From: an uncultured Oscillospiraceae bacterium
Lineage (GTDB): Bacteria > Bacillota > Clostridia > Oscillospirales > Oscillospiraceae
Assembly (NCBI GenBank): GCA_934589145.1
Contig: CAKTNW010000024.1
Span: 1-32,212, forward strand
Length of the DNA: 32,212 bases
Direction of reading: 5' to 3'
Part shown: positions 24,567-32,199 of the stretch, piece after piece
Layout of the letters: every line of letters starts with the position of its first letter
Numbering within the stretch: position 1 is the first letter of the stretch
The notes under the pieces: model-generated
The model's input: only the letters and a program-made list of their open reading frames with translations
What the model was told of the DNA's origin: nothing
The model's database searches: none
Made by a program: the position numbers and the translations under genes

Positions 24567-27500
24567 TTCGCGCTGCAGTAACGCATCAGGAATGCAGCGA
24601 TCTGGCCGCGCGTGCAGGCGCCGTTGGGATCAAAGCGTCCGTCGCCGACACCGGTGGTAATGCCGTTTCTCACAGCCCATGCCACAGCCTGTGCGTAGTA
24701 GTTGTCCGCCGCAATATCGGTGAAGCTGTGCGTGATCTCCACAACAGGCTCGCCCATGGCGCGCCACAGCATCGTCACCATCTGGGCACGGTTGATGGTG
24801 CCGTTGGGGTCCGCACCGTCGGAAATGCCCTTATCCTTCGCCCAATTCTGCGCGTTTTCATACCAAGTGTTACCGCCGATCAGCTCCGCGCCCGCCTGAC
24901 GTGCCAAAATCGTCCAGAGCTGCGCGCGGGTGGCGGAAGCGTTGGGCGAGTACAGCGTTGGGTTGATGCCGTTCACCAGCCCGCGGGCGCTGACGAAGTC
25001 GATGGCGTCCTTTGCCCAATGGCTCTGAATGTCGCCGAAGTCCTTGGAGTTGTCCAGGATCTTCACCGTGGCGCCACCGTTGACCGTCAGCTGCACGCCG
25101 TTCCCGGTGGGGATGGAGTCCTTGATGATCTCCTCGGTGCCGTCGGGATGGACGAGCACGGCCACCGTGCCGGGCTTCACGTTGGTGACAGGAATTTCCA
25201 CCTTGGTGTCGCCGGAGTTCTTCGGCAGCTCGATCTTCACGGTGGGCGCGCTGTCGCTGTTTCTGGCAGCCTCGACCTCAACGGGAGCCTTGACCGGCTC
25301 GCCGTTGCGCTTTGCCTCCTCCACCGCCTTGCTGCTGAGCGTGGTCTCCGCCTCGGTCCTGCTGCTGCCGTTTTCGGTGATCGTGACAGTCGTACTTGTG
25401 GAGCCGTTGGGGGCGGTGGTCGTGGTGGTCTCCGTGCCGGAGGTCACGCCGTTCTCGTCGGTTTTGGACTCAGCCTTGGTCACAGACTTCGTGCCGTCCG
25501 CCCCTGTCCTGGTTTCAGACTTGCTCTCCGTCACCGTACCGTCCTTGGCGGTGGTGATTTCGGTCTTGCTGGTGGACTTGCTGCCGTCCTTGTTGGTCAC
25601 GGTCTCGGCCCTGGTCTCGACCTTGGTGCCGTCCTTCTTGGTCTCCGTCTTGGTTTCGGTCTTGGAAACGGAGCCGTCCTTGCCGGTGGTGGTCTCGATC
25701 ACGGTGCCGTCCCTCTTCGTCTCGGTTCTGGTGGTGGAGCCGTCGTCGTTCTTCGTGGTTTCGGTCTTTACCGTGCCGCTGCCGGAGGTATCCCGGTCAG
25801 AGGAGGAAGAACCACCGCCGGAGGAGGAGCCGCCGCCGGGAGGCGTGACGGGGGGATTGCTGATAGTCAGGTTGGCGGTCGCCGTCTTGGTCACATCGTA
25901 GTTGCCCGCACCCGTGAAGGCTGTGGTGTCCTCATTCGTCCAGGTGATGGTGTAGCTGCCCGCCGCGGTGCTCGTGCTGACCGGCGTAGTGGTACCCGTT
26001 TCGTAGCAGGTGAAGGTGGGCGCAGCACTGGGCGTCAGGCTCTCGCCGCTCACAAGGCCGGTGTAGGCCAGCTCGAAGGTGGGGATAGCGCTGCCCTTGG
26101 TGATGCTGACCGCCTTGGGCGCAACAGTGACCGCCTTCTTGGCGATGGCTACGGTGATGCTGGCTTCCGCAGTGTCCGCGTACTCACCGTCGCCGATGAC
26201 CTTGTAGTATACGGTGTAGCTCTTGGCGTCCTTGCCCTTGGGGAGCGCGGTGGCATAGCCGCTGCCGGAGGTCAGGCTGTACTGCATCGTACCGCCGCTC
26301 GTGGAGCCGGCAGCGATGAGCACCTGCTCGCCGCCGTTGTAGATCAGCGTCTTTGCCGTGGGCGCGGTGACCGTGGGAACGGTCTTGGCGTTCACGGTAA
26401 CGGTGACCGTGATGTCATAGGGCTGATAGTTGGTGCTGGTGACCCCAACCACGATGTCCGCAGTCTTGGCTGCGTTGGAGGCATTATCTGCAAAAGCAAA
26501 CTTCAGCGTCGTGCCATCCATGGCAGGCGTACCGTTCAGCACACTGCTCGTATCCGTGGCGGACTTGTAAGACGCCGTGCCGCCGGCCACGATCAGGCCG
26601 CTCAGGTCCACCGTTCCGCTCATGCCGTACTTGGCGGAGCCGCTGGCGGTCGTTGTGCCAACATAGGGGGCCGGCGTGATATTCACCGTGACGCCGGTGG
26701 GCTGCTCCTTCAGCTTGTAGTTGCCCGCGTCCGCGCCGCCCAAGGCGTAGCCGGTGACGGTGACGCTCTTGCCGGTGCCTACATTGGCATCGGCCATCGT
26801 GCCCTTGGCTTTGCCCCTATTGACCGTCACATCATCGCCCGAAATCGCACCATCCACCGTGCCGCCGTCGATGGTCACATCGAGGTTAGTTTCGTCATAT
26901 TTGCGGGGCGTGGCGGTGACGCCGGTGATGGTAACTTCCTTCGCCGTGATGTTGGCGGTAACGCTGGCGGGCTGGGTCAGGGCGTAGTTGTACTCGGCAC
27001 TGCCATCACCATTCAAAGTGTAGCCTGAGAAGGTGACGGTCTTGCTGGTGCCGACATTCTTATCCGCAAAGGCGGCGTTGCCACCGTCCACGAACACACC
27101 GTCTCCATCCACCAGACCAGAGATTCGGAGATTATCTTTGTTGATTTCGGCTTTGTTCGTGCCGTCATACACCTTGTCCTTGGCGGTGACGCCGGAGATG
27201 GTGACCGTGCGCGGGCTGATGGTGAAGCCGGCGGTTGCCTCATAAATCTTCGCATCCGTTTCGTATGTCACCTTCACGGTATAGCTGCCTGCCTTAGTGG
27301 GGGCAGTGTTGGAGTTGTAAGCGCTGCCATCCTTCAATGTACCGTTGTAATACGCAGTTTTCGCACCCTGTTCTATGGGCATACTGGTAATGTTATAGGC
27401 GGGCAGCGTCTCGCCATAGGTGCAGCCCTCCTGCGTTATGGTCATAGCGGTGGTGTCGATGGGCTTGTTGCTCACCGTGACGGTGACGGTTTTCTCCGCC

Positions 27501-30370
27501 GGCTTGTAGTTTTCGGCCTCGGCGGCGGTGACTTTCAGCGTAAAGGTTCCTTCCTTGTCGCCAGCGGTCAGCGTTTTGTTGTCGGAAGTGGAAATCGAAC
27601 TGCCGGTGTTGTTTTCGCCGGTGATCTCGAAGGTCAACGCACCCTCACTCTTGAATTTTTCGCTCAGATTCACCGCAGAACCCTTCTTGATCGAGAAGTT
27701 CTCGCCGGTGATGGTCTGGTCAATCTTGCTGATGGTCAGGCCACCGATGAGCAATCCCGCTCTCGCTTCATAGTTGTTGGTTTCCGCCACATCGAAGGTC
27801 ACGGTGTAGTTGCCGGCGTTGGTGGGGGCCTGCGTCTTTCTGTCGTACATCGTAGGGTTCTGTCCTTCATAGTACACCGTCACGTTGCCTATACCGGGCT
27901 TGGTGGTGGTCGGCTCCGGTACAGAATGGGGCTGGCCATTGTAATCAACAGGTGCCGGGTTAGTGATGGTGAAATCCGCGTCCTTAGGCATGGCCCGATT
28001 GATCGTCCAATTTGCCGTATTACTGCCGGTGTAATTGCCCTTGCAAGTCACGGTTATGCTGTAGTCACCCGCATTGGTGCCGGTGGTTTCGCCGGAAACG
28101 GTGTAGTCCGTGCCCTCGGTCAACACCGTTGTGCCGTCCGTGACGGTCACGGTGGGGGTCTTTGCGGTACCGTCATAGGTAAAAGAGGTCGAAGAAAGGC
28201 TGATGGTCGGCGTGATGGACTTGGGGGAGATTTTCACCTCGTAGGAAAGGTCCACATCCTCATAATTAGCGTGTTGGAAATGGACATCATAATTCCCGCT
28301 ATCGGTCACATCCTTGACCATCGGGATCGTGGTACCGTAACCTCTGTAGGTCGCTTGCCAGCCGGTGGTGGGAAAGAGGCCGGATTTAAACGCAGGATGC
28401 TCCTTGCCGTCATACTCACTAATGTAGGGCTCGTGGGATCCCCTCAGCAGGTCCATGGTGTGAGAATCCGGGGTGAGCCTCTTGGTGGAGACTTTCAGCG
28501 CGGGGGAATGATCGCTTGCCTCGTGGGTATCGGTTGCCTTCGAGCGGGCATAGATATCATATGTGGTGCCGGAATTCAAGCCTGTGAAGGTTGGTGTATT
28601 CTTCCAACCCGTTTCGGTCACAGCCAAGCCCGCTTCCACGCAGGCAAACTCCAAGTCCGTGAGGGTGTGTCTGACCGTGATGGAGTCGGCAGTCACGCTG
28701 ACCAATGTGGGTGCCGCGGGCTTCTGAGGGCCGGCGCCCTTGACGACCGTATTGTCCGTCATACGTTGGATGCTGCCGGGGTAATTCGCGGCGGTGACCT
28801 CGACCATGATATACTTGTCCATGTCGTCCTTCGTGCTGGGCGTGTAGGTCGCTTCAGTCGCGCCGTCAATGAGGGTCTGCTTGCCGTCCTTCACACGGTA
28901 CCATTGGTAGGTCAGCTCGGTAGCATCACCGGGCAGGCCCGAGGTGTTCGCCGTCAGCTGCACATCGATTTTCGGTATGCCTTCGATGATGACGCTGCCG
29001 CTCAGTTCCGCCAGTGGCTTGTACGCCGAAGTCGACAGCGCCAATTCATCTGCATTATAGTTGTCCAGCGTATCCTTGTCGTATTCATAGGTTACGCTGT
29101 TTGAGGTGTTAATGACGGCGGTGTATTGTTTGCCTTGCGTGTCCTCTCTAACGCCGCAGAGGAACAGCTTATCGGGCGCACCGACGGTGCCCTCGTCGCA
29201 GTTGGTCACATCCACAAGGTAGTTGCTGCTGTCGATGGTTACGACATTCCACATGTGCAGTCCTGCGCCCGTGCCGCCGCTCATCGTGCCGGTCACCAGT
29301 GCGCATTCTATCCCGTTGGTTTTGAAACTGTCCGTCAGGTCGCACAGGTACTGGAACGCCTTGGCGTAGCCCTCGCAGACCACATTGGTGTTGGGGTCGC
29401 CGTCGAACACGTAAATGAGCTGCCACGGATCGCCGTAGCCACCGGTATAGCTCGTTGCTGCAGCATCAGTATTATAGGACACTGCGGTCTTGATGTACTC
29501 AAGATATGCCTTGAGCTTGTTGTAATCGCTCTCGCTCTTGTGGGCATCGACCACAGCCTGCGCTTTGTCAGGCGTGTTCGCCACCGCGCTGGTTTTGGTG
29601 GTATCTGGCTTATAATGACAAGCTGTTTGTACGCCATTTATTGTCACATTTTCCGTTGCAGATGTGGCATACTCCGCACTAATGGCCATGGAAATAGTCA
29701 GGTTTTTTACGGTGACATTTTCCCCTGAAGTCTCAACCCCGTAGCTCATGCTGGCGCCCTTGGTCTTATCATACCAGTACAGCTCGTAGGGCATTTCCGC
29801 AAGCAGTCTTTGTATCAGCGCACTCAAATTGAGCTTTGACTTGATCGCCTTTTCTGCTGTCTCCGTCAGTTTACCGTCGGCGATGACTTGATCACCAGCT
29901 TCGATGCCCCATTCGGCCCTTGTTTTTGTCCATGTGTTTGTAAAACTGAACTTAGTGGAATCAAGCTTGCCTTCGGCAACCTCCTTGATCTTGCCTTCAA
30001 GCTGGTTCTTCACATCCGCCAGCAAAGACGTCAGCGGTTTTGCTGGCGCGCGGAGCGGAGATGCGCCGCCGTACAGGCCGCTGACGGAATAGAGATAGCC
30101 CTCCAGCAGCTCCGTGTCGCTGATGCCGTTCAGCTCGTCAGGGTCAAGGGTGACAAATTCGGTGATCGTCATCGCTCCGACGAGCGGCGCTTGCCCGCCG
30201 TCCTCCCCGTCGGTTCGGTCGTCAGGCGGCGTTTTCTCCTTGGTCTCGCCGCCCTCCGCCGCTTGGCCGGCAGGCAGCGTTTCCTCGCCCTCCACGGCAA
30301 ACGCGCCGGTGGGCAGTGCGGTCAGCAGCAGGCAGACCACACAAAGCAGGGATAGCAATCTCTTTTTCAT
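24563..30370 (-). CDS. Giant secreted SLH-anchored protein with transglutaminase-like domain and Ig/YDG repeats
   Basis: Residue numbers count from an ATG at 30382; the ATG at 30370 (MKKRLLSLL) has a better-placed GGAG site, giving 1935 aa. Order: signal peptide to about 30; transglutaminase-like domain (about 285-410) with Cys336 in VVCEGYAKAF, His376 in LHMWNVV and Asp391 in YLVDVTN; Ig-like 460-545; FN3-like 555-635; several Ig/MBG-like modules 650-1055; two YDG-like modules 1057-1236 (KVYDGTN); MBG-like to 1509; Ser/Gly linker; a 15-residue-repeat stalk 1547-1682; a beta-rich segment; three SLH repeats 1781-1935 binding secondary wall polymer. It should sit on the outer wall. The triad suggests peptidase, cross-linking or amidase activity. 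The stop lies inside an IS66 end. Confidence 0.88.
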   Translation of the reverse strand: MKKRLLSLLCVVCLLLTALPTGAFAVEGEETLPAGQAAEGGETKEKTPPDDRTDGEDGGQAPLVGAMTITEFVTLDPDELNGISDTELLEGYLYSVSGLYGGASPLRAPAKPLTSLLADVKNQLEGKIKEVAEGKLDSTKFSFTNTWTKTRAEWGIEAGDQVIADGKLTETAEKAIKSKLNLSALIQRLLAEMPYELYWYDKTKGASMSYGVETSGENVTVKNLTISMAISAEYATSATENVTINGVQTACHYKPDTTKTSAVANTPDKAQAVVDAHKSESDYNKLKAYLEYIKTAVSYNTDAAATSYTGGYGDPWQLIYVFDGDPNTNVVCEGYAKAFQYLCDLTDSFKTNGIECALVTGTMSGGTGAGLHMWNVVTIDSSNYLVDVTNCDEGTVGAPDKLFLCGVREDTQGKQYTAVINTSNSVTYEYDKDTLDNYNADELALSTSAYKPLAELSGSVIIEGIPKIDVQLTANTSGLPGDATELTYQWYRVKDGKQTLIDGATEATYTPSTKDDMDKYIMVEVTAANYPGSIQRMTDNTVVKGAGPQKPAAPTLVSVTADSITVRHTLTDLEFACVEAGLAVTETGWKNTPTFTGLNSGTTYDIYARSKATDTHEASDHSPALKVSTKRLTPDSHTMDLLRGSHEPYISEYDGKEHPAFKSGLFPTTGWQATYRGYGTTIPMVKDVTDSGNYDVHFQHANYEDVDLSYEVKISPKSITPTISLSSTSFTYDGTAKTPTVTVTDGTTVLTEGTDYTVSGETTGTNAGDYSITVTCKGNYTGSNTANWTINRAMPKDADFTITNPAPVDYNGQPHSVPEPTTTKPGIGNVTVYYEGQNPTMYDRKTQAPTNAGNYTVTFDVAETNNYEARAGLLIGGLTISKIDQTITGENFSIKKGSAVNLSEKFKSEGALTFEITGENNTGSSISTSDNKTLTAGDKEGTFTLKVTAAEAENYKPAEKTVTVTVSNKPIDTTAMTITQEGCTYGETLPAYNITSMPIEQGAKTAYYNGTLKDGSAYNSNTAPTKAGSYTVKVTYETDAKIYEATAGFTISPRTVTISGVTAKDKVYDGTNKAEINKDNLRISGLVDGDGVFVDGGNAAFADKNVGTSKTVTFSGYTLNGDGSAEYNYALTQPASVTANITAKEVTITGVTATPRKYDETNLDVTIDGGTVDGAISGDDVTVNRGKAKGTMADANVGTGKSVTVTGYALGGADAGNYKLKEQPTGVTVNITPAPYVGTTTASGSAKYGMSGTVDLSGLIVAGGTASYKSATDTSSVLNGTPAMDGTTLKFAFADNASNAAKTADIVVGVTSTNYQPYDITVTVTVNAKTVPTVTAPTAKTLIYNGGEQVLIAAGSTSGGTMQYSLTSGSGYATALPKGKDAKSYTVYYKVIGDGEYADTAEASITVAIAKKAVTVAPKAVSITKGSAIPTFELAYTGLVSGESLTPSAAPTFTCYETGTTTPVSTSTAAGSYTITWTNEDTTAFTGAGNYDVTKTATANLTISNPPVTPPGGGSSSGGGSSSSDRDTSGSGTVKTETTKNDDGSTTRTETKRDGTVIETTTGKDGSVSKTETKTETKKDGTKVETRAETVTNKDGSKSTSKTEITTAKDGTVTESKSETRTGADGTKSVTKAESKTDENGVTSGTETTTTTAPNGSTSTTVTITENGSSRTEAETTLSSKAVEEAKRNGEPVKAPVEVEAARNSDSAPTVKIELPKNSGDTKVEIPVTNVKPGTVAVLVHPDGTEEIIKDSIPTGNGVQLTVNGGATVKILDNSKDFGDIQSHWAKDAIDFVSARGLVNGINPTLYSPNASATRAQLWTILARQAGAELIGGNTWYENAQNWAKDKGISDGADPNGTINRAQMVTMLWRAMGEPVVEITHSFTDIAADNYYAQAVAWAVRNGITTGVGDGRFDPNGACTRGQIAAFLMRYCSAK
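25337..25744 (-). repeat. Coding repeat: 15-residue DG/NG units forming a stalk
   Basis: Each unit opens with Asp/Asn-Gly and alternates Thr/Ser with Lys/Glu, for example DGSVSKTETKTETKK, DGTKVETRAETVTNK and DGSKSTSKTEITTAK. Spacing is 11, 11, then six units of 15, then 12. The regular turn plus alternating strands suggest a stacked beta-hairpin rod. It separates the Ig/YDG-like modules from the SLH anchor. Confidence 0.75.
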
Positions 30371-30484
30371 AGACCTCTTCATCTCCTTTTTTCTGTGCTT
30401 TTGGCAAGTTTTTTATCAGTTGAACGGCCGCGCGTGCCTTTTGCGGCACAATATTCAACTTTTCTCACATTGGTATACACAGCA

Positions 30485-30513
30485 ATTATATCTGATTCTG
30501 CGGTAAAATACAA
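30485..30513 (-). promoter_or_regulatory. Promoter of the SLH surface-protein gene
   Basis: Minus-strand TTGTAT (30513-30508), 17-base spacer and TATAAT (30490-30485). The predicted start near 30478 gives a leader of about 105 bases before the ATG at 30370. Confidence 0.65.
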
Positions 30514-30622
30514 TCTTTTTTCGCCCGAGCAGAAAAAAACGGGAGAAAGGGCAGAGGGAAGGGGGGATCGCCTTGCTCTCAGCGCAGCATTTCGGGGCTG
30601 TGTATATACCGTGCCGCCGAGC

Positions 30623-30650
30623 TTGACAGCGGCGGCGCATCGCGTATAAT
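30623..30650 (+). promoter_or_regulatory. Promoter of the MerR-family gene
   Basis: TTGACA (30623-30628), a 16-base GC-rich spacer and TATAAT (30645-30650), both boxes perfect consensus. The start would be near 30657, about 50 bases before the ATG. The short spacer is not the 19-20 bases of classical MerR-activated promoters, so this looks constitutive. Confidence 0.75.
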
Positions 30651-30706
30651 AACAGTATGACCCGTCCACCCATGAACGAAGCAAGTGTTGATTTAGGAGC
30701 ATTTTT

Positions 30707-31513
30707 ATGGAACAGAACAAAAAAGCCCTCTTTCAGATCACCGAGGCGGCGCACGCCTGCGGCCTCTCCCGCAGTACGCTGCTGCGCATGGAGGAAAAGG
30801 GCCTGCTCACGCCCGCCTGCATCGCGGCGGAGAGCGGACGGCGGTATTATGACAACCACAATGTGGCGCGCATCATGCAGATCGAGAAGTTCAAGGCAAT
30901 GGGGCTCGGCACGGAGGAGATCGCCGGCTATTTCGCCCGCGGCGGCGAGGTGACGGACCTGCTCAGCGTGCTGGAGAGGCGGCAGCGGGAGATCGACCGC
31001 GGGGTGGAGGAGCTGCGCCTGCGCGCGGGAGAGAGCGGGGGAATGTCCATTCAGATAATGACGCTGCCCGCCGTGACCTGCTGTACGCGCCGCTGCGAGG
31101 GGCATACCATCGCGGAGAAATACAATGCCATGTACGATTTTTACGGTCAGTGCGTCCGCCGGGGCTATCGGCTCTCCGACGAGCCGATGTTCACCATCTC
31201 GGAGCGGCGGGACTATCTGGACGGCTATATCGGCGACGCGCCGTACCCCTATCAGGTGTGCGTTCCCGTGCGGACGGAGAGCGCACCCGCGGAGGCGGTG
31301 ACGCTGCCGGAGTGCCGCGCGCTGTCGGTGCTCTACTACGGCGGCTACGACGGCGTGGACGAGGCATTTTTGACGCTGGGGCGCGAGGTCAAGGCGCGGG
31401 GGATGAAGCCCACGGGCTTCGTGCGGGTGATGGGCATCGTCGCGCCCTCCACCGGCCGCGAGATCGCGGCGCAGCGCTACTGCTCGCGTCTTGTCCTGCC
31501 GGTCGAGGGATGA
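30707..31513 (+). CDS. MerR-family regulator with GyrI-like effector domain
   Basis: The 268-residue protein has an N-terminal MerR winged helix (about 9-78: FQITEAAHACGLSRSTLLRM, then the RRYYD wing and IEKFKAMGLGTEEI), a helical linker to about 110 and a C-terminal GyrI-like ligand-binding domain (about 112-265). This is the BltR/BmrR layout that senses small hydrophobic or cationic molecules and often controls efflux. No efflux gene is adjacent; it is divergent from the SLH gene. AGGAGC sets the start. Codon use is clearly GC-richer than in the first 12 kb, hinting at a different origin for this block. Confidence 0.88.
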   Translation: MEQNKKALFQITEAAHACGLSRSTLLRMEEKGLLTPACIAAESGRRYYDNHNVARIMQIEKFKAMGLGTEEIAGYFARGGEVTDLLSVLERRQREIDRGVEELRLRAGESGGMSIQIMTLPAVTCCTRRCEGHTIAEKYNAMYDFYGQCVRRGYRLSDEPMFTISERRDYLDGYIGDAPYPYQVCVPVRTESAPAEAVTLPECRALSVLYYGGYDGVDEAFLTLGREVKARGMKPTGFVRVMGIVAPSTGREIAAQRYCSRLVLPVEG

Positions 31514-31535
31514 GGGGAGCGAATATACACGCAGA

Positions 31536-31575
31536 AGGATCTCAGGGAAGCGCGCTTCCCTGGGGCCTTTTCATC
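31536..31575. terminator. Perfect 20-bp palindrome, probable MerR gene terminator
   Basis: CAGGGAAGCGCGCTTCCCTG (31543-31562) is a perfect palindrome, with flanking AAGG ... CCTT extending the stem and CCTTTTC following on the plus strand. It lies about 30 bases after the MerR stop. On the minus strand it falls just past the SLH remnant and may once have ended that gene too. Confidence 0.65.
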
Positions 31576-31685
31576 TTGGCAGAGCAGAAATGCAGTTCCG
31601 GCACCAAAGTGCCGGAGCCGAACAGACCGCCAATGATGCCGGTGGTGATGCCGCACACCGCGGCCCATGCGACCGCTTCGGCGCA
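31542..31685 (-). pseudogene. Remnant of an SLH-domain gene (C-terminal end)
   Basis: The minus-strand frame gives AEAVAWAAVCGITTG, matching QAVAWAVRNGITTG in the third SLH repeat of the giant protein. A degraded stretch then leads to FCSAK, matching its C-terminal YCSAK. The reading frame runs on ten codons into the palindrome. Upstream similarity fades and stops before the 45-bp repeat B. It is a dead fragment of a second SLH gene. Confidence 0.6.
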
Positions 31686-31738
31686 TCATCCATACCGTGG
31701 CGCGCAGCGTGAACATGGGGTTCAAGAGACCGTGGGTT

Positions 31739-31783
31739 TGATATGCTCCCCCTTGATGCAATGTCATGATGCCGGGGTCAAAA
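31739..31783 (+). repeat. 45-bp inverted repeat, copy B
   Basis: TGATATGCTCCC, a 7-base core CCTTGAT, then GCAATGTCATGATGCCGGGG followed by TCAAAA. It is the inverted partner of the repeat at 21824-21868, 9.9 kb away, and points outward. It cuts off the SLH remnant on its left, and IS1182-like sequence starts 40 bases to its right. Confidence 0.75.
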
Positions 31784-31822
31784 GTATAGGAAATTTCTGA
31801 AAATGGAATAATTCGCAGCCAA

Positions 31823-31880
31823 CCTTACCACCCCCAAATCTATTGTGTTATAATGGTTATAGATTTGAAGGGTGGTAAGG
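31823..31880. repeat. Inverted repeat around an extended -10, at an IS1182-like start
   Basis: CCTTACCACCC (31823-31833) is repeated inverted as GGGTGGTAAGG (31870-31880), and AAATCTAT (31836-31843) as ATAGATTT (31859-31866). The 15-base loop contains TGTTATAAT, an extended -10 promoter (TATAAT at 31849-31854). The ATG of the transposase remnant follows at 31884. The outer arm may be the element terminal repeat. Confidence 0.6.
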
Positions 31881-31883
31881 TTT

Positions 31884-32003
31884 ATGTCATTTAAAGTAAA
31901 CAGCAGCCAGCAAATATCTTTCAATGACAGTGTATGCTCACATATCTTCTGGAGATTCTGGCTCAGAACAAAATTGGGCACTTGTTCAGTGGACATTACA
32001 TAA
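31884..32003 (+). pseudogene. IS1182-like transposase 5' remnant
   Basis: Only 39 codons are open: MSFKVNSSQQISFNDSV resembles the N-terminus of IS1182-family transposases, but the similarity stops by about residue 18 and a stop comes at 32001-32003. It follows an inverted-repeat promoter region. With the internal IS1182-like fragment at 1-114, the window is edged by pieces of this type on both sides. Confidence 0.4.
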
Positions 32004-32035
32004 GAGCTCAATAATCACCCGGTAACAAGAAGATG

Positions 32036-32135
32036 GTAACCGTCGAAGCTGAGGGCGGCTGGACAGACATGGGACAATAGTGGTGGGAAGTTGCGAAACT
32101 TCCCACCACTATAACGCGTTCAGGGGTGTACAGCA
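32036..32135 (+). mobile_element. IS66 left-end remnant
   Basis: GTAACCGTCGAAGCTGAGGG begins at 32036 and IS66 similarity continues through the leader hairpin to CAGCAA at 32135, exactly where the tnpA ATG should follow. Unrelated sequence then starts, so the whole coding part is missing. Confidence 0.8.
32077..32112 (+). other. IS66 leader hairpin (copy 3)
   Basis: ATAGTGGTGGGAAGTT (32077-32092) and AACTTCCCACCACTAT (32097-32112) form a perfect 16-bp stem with loop GCGA. Compared with copy 1, one base pair is changed on both sides (T-A to G-C). Confidence 0.7.
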
Positions 32136-32154
32136 ATAGTTGAAAGCAAAAGCA

Positions 32155-32199
32155 AGCGAGGGTACCGGCTCTTTGAACCGATACCCTCGCTGATTTTTT
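32155..32199 (+). terminator. Strong rho-independent terminator
   Basis: AGCGAGGGTA (32155-32164) pairs with TACCCTCGCT (32182-32191), with an inner CGG/CCG, followed by TTTTTT (32194-32199). No intact gene on the plus strand within the window ends nearby, so it probably belonged to a gene lost when IS66 pieces rearranged, or it serves a minus-strand gene outside the window (the minus side also has a short T-run). Confidence 0.7.

Noticed and set aside
25337..25744. CRISPR-like or tandem DNA repeat
   Set aside because: The periodicity is at protein level (15 residues); unit DNA sequences differ and there are no spacers.
24473..27028. A long (851-codon) open frame on the plus strand opposite the SLH gene
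   Set aside because: It lies antisense to a protein with clear domains, is rich in Gly/Ala/Arg as expected from the reverse frame of Thr/Ser-rich GC-rich coding DNA, and shows no motif.
31477..31767. 96-codon minus-strand frame
   Set aside because: Different frame from the SLH remnant; it crosses the palindrome and repeat B without any motif.
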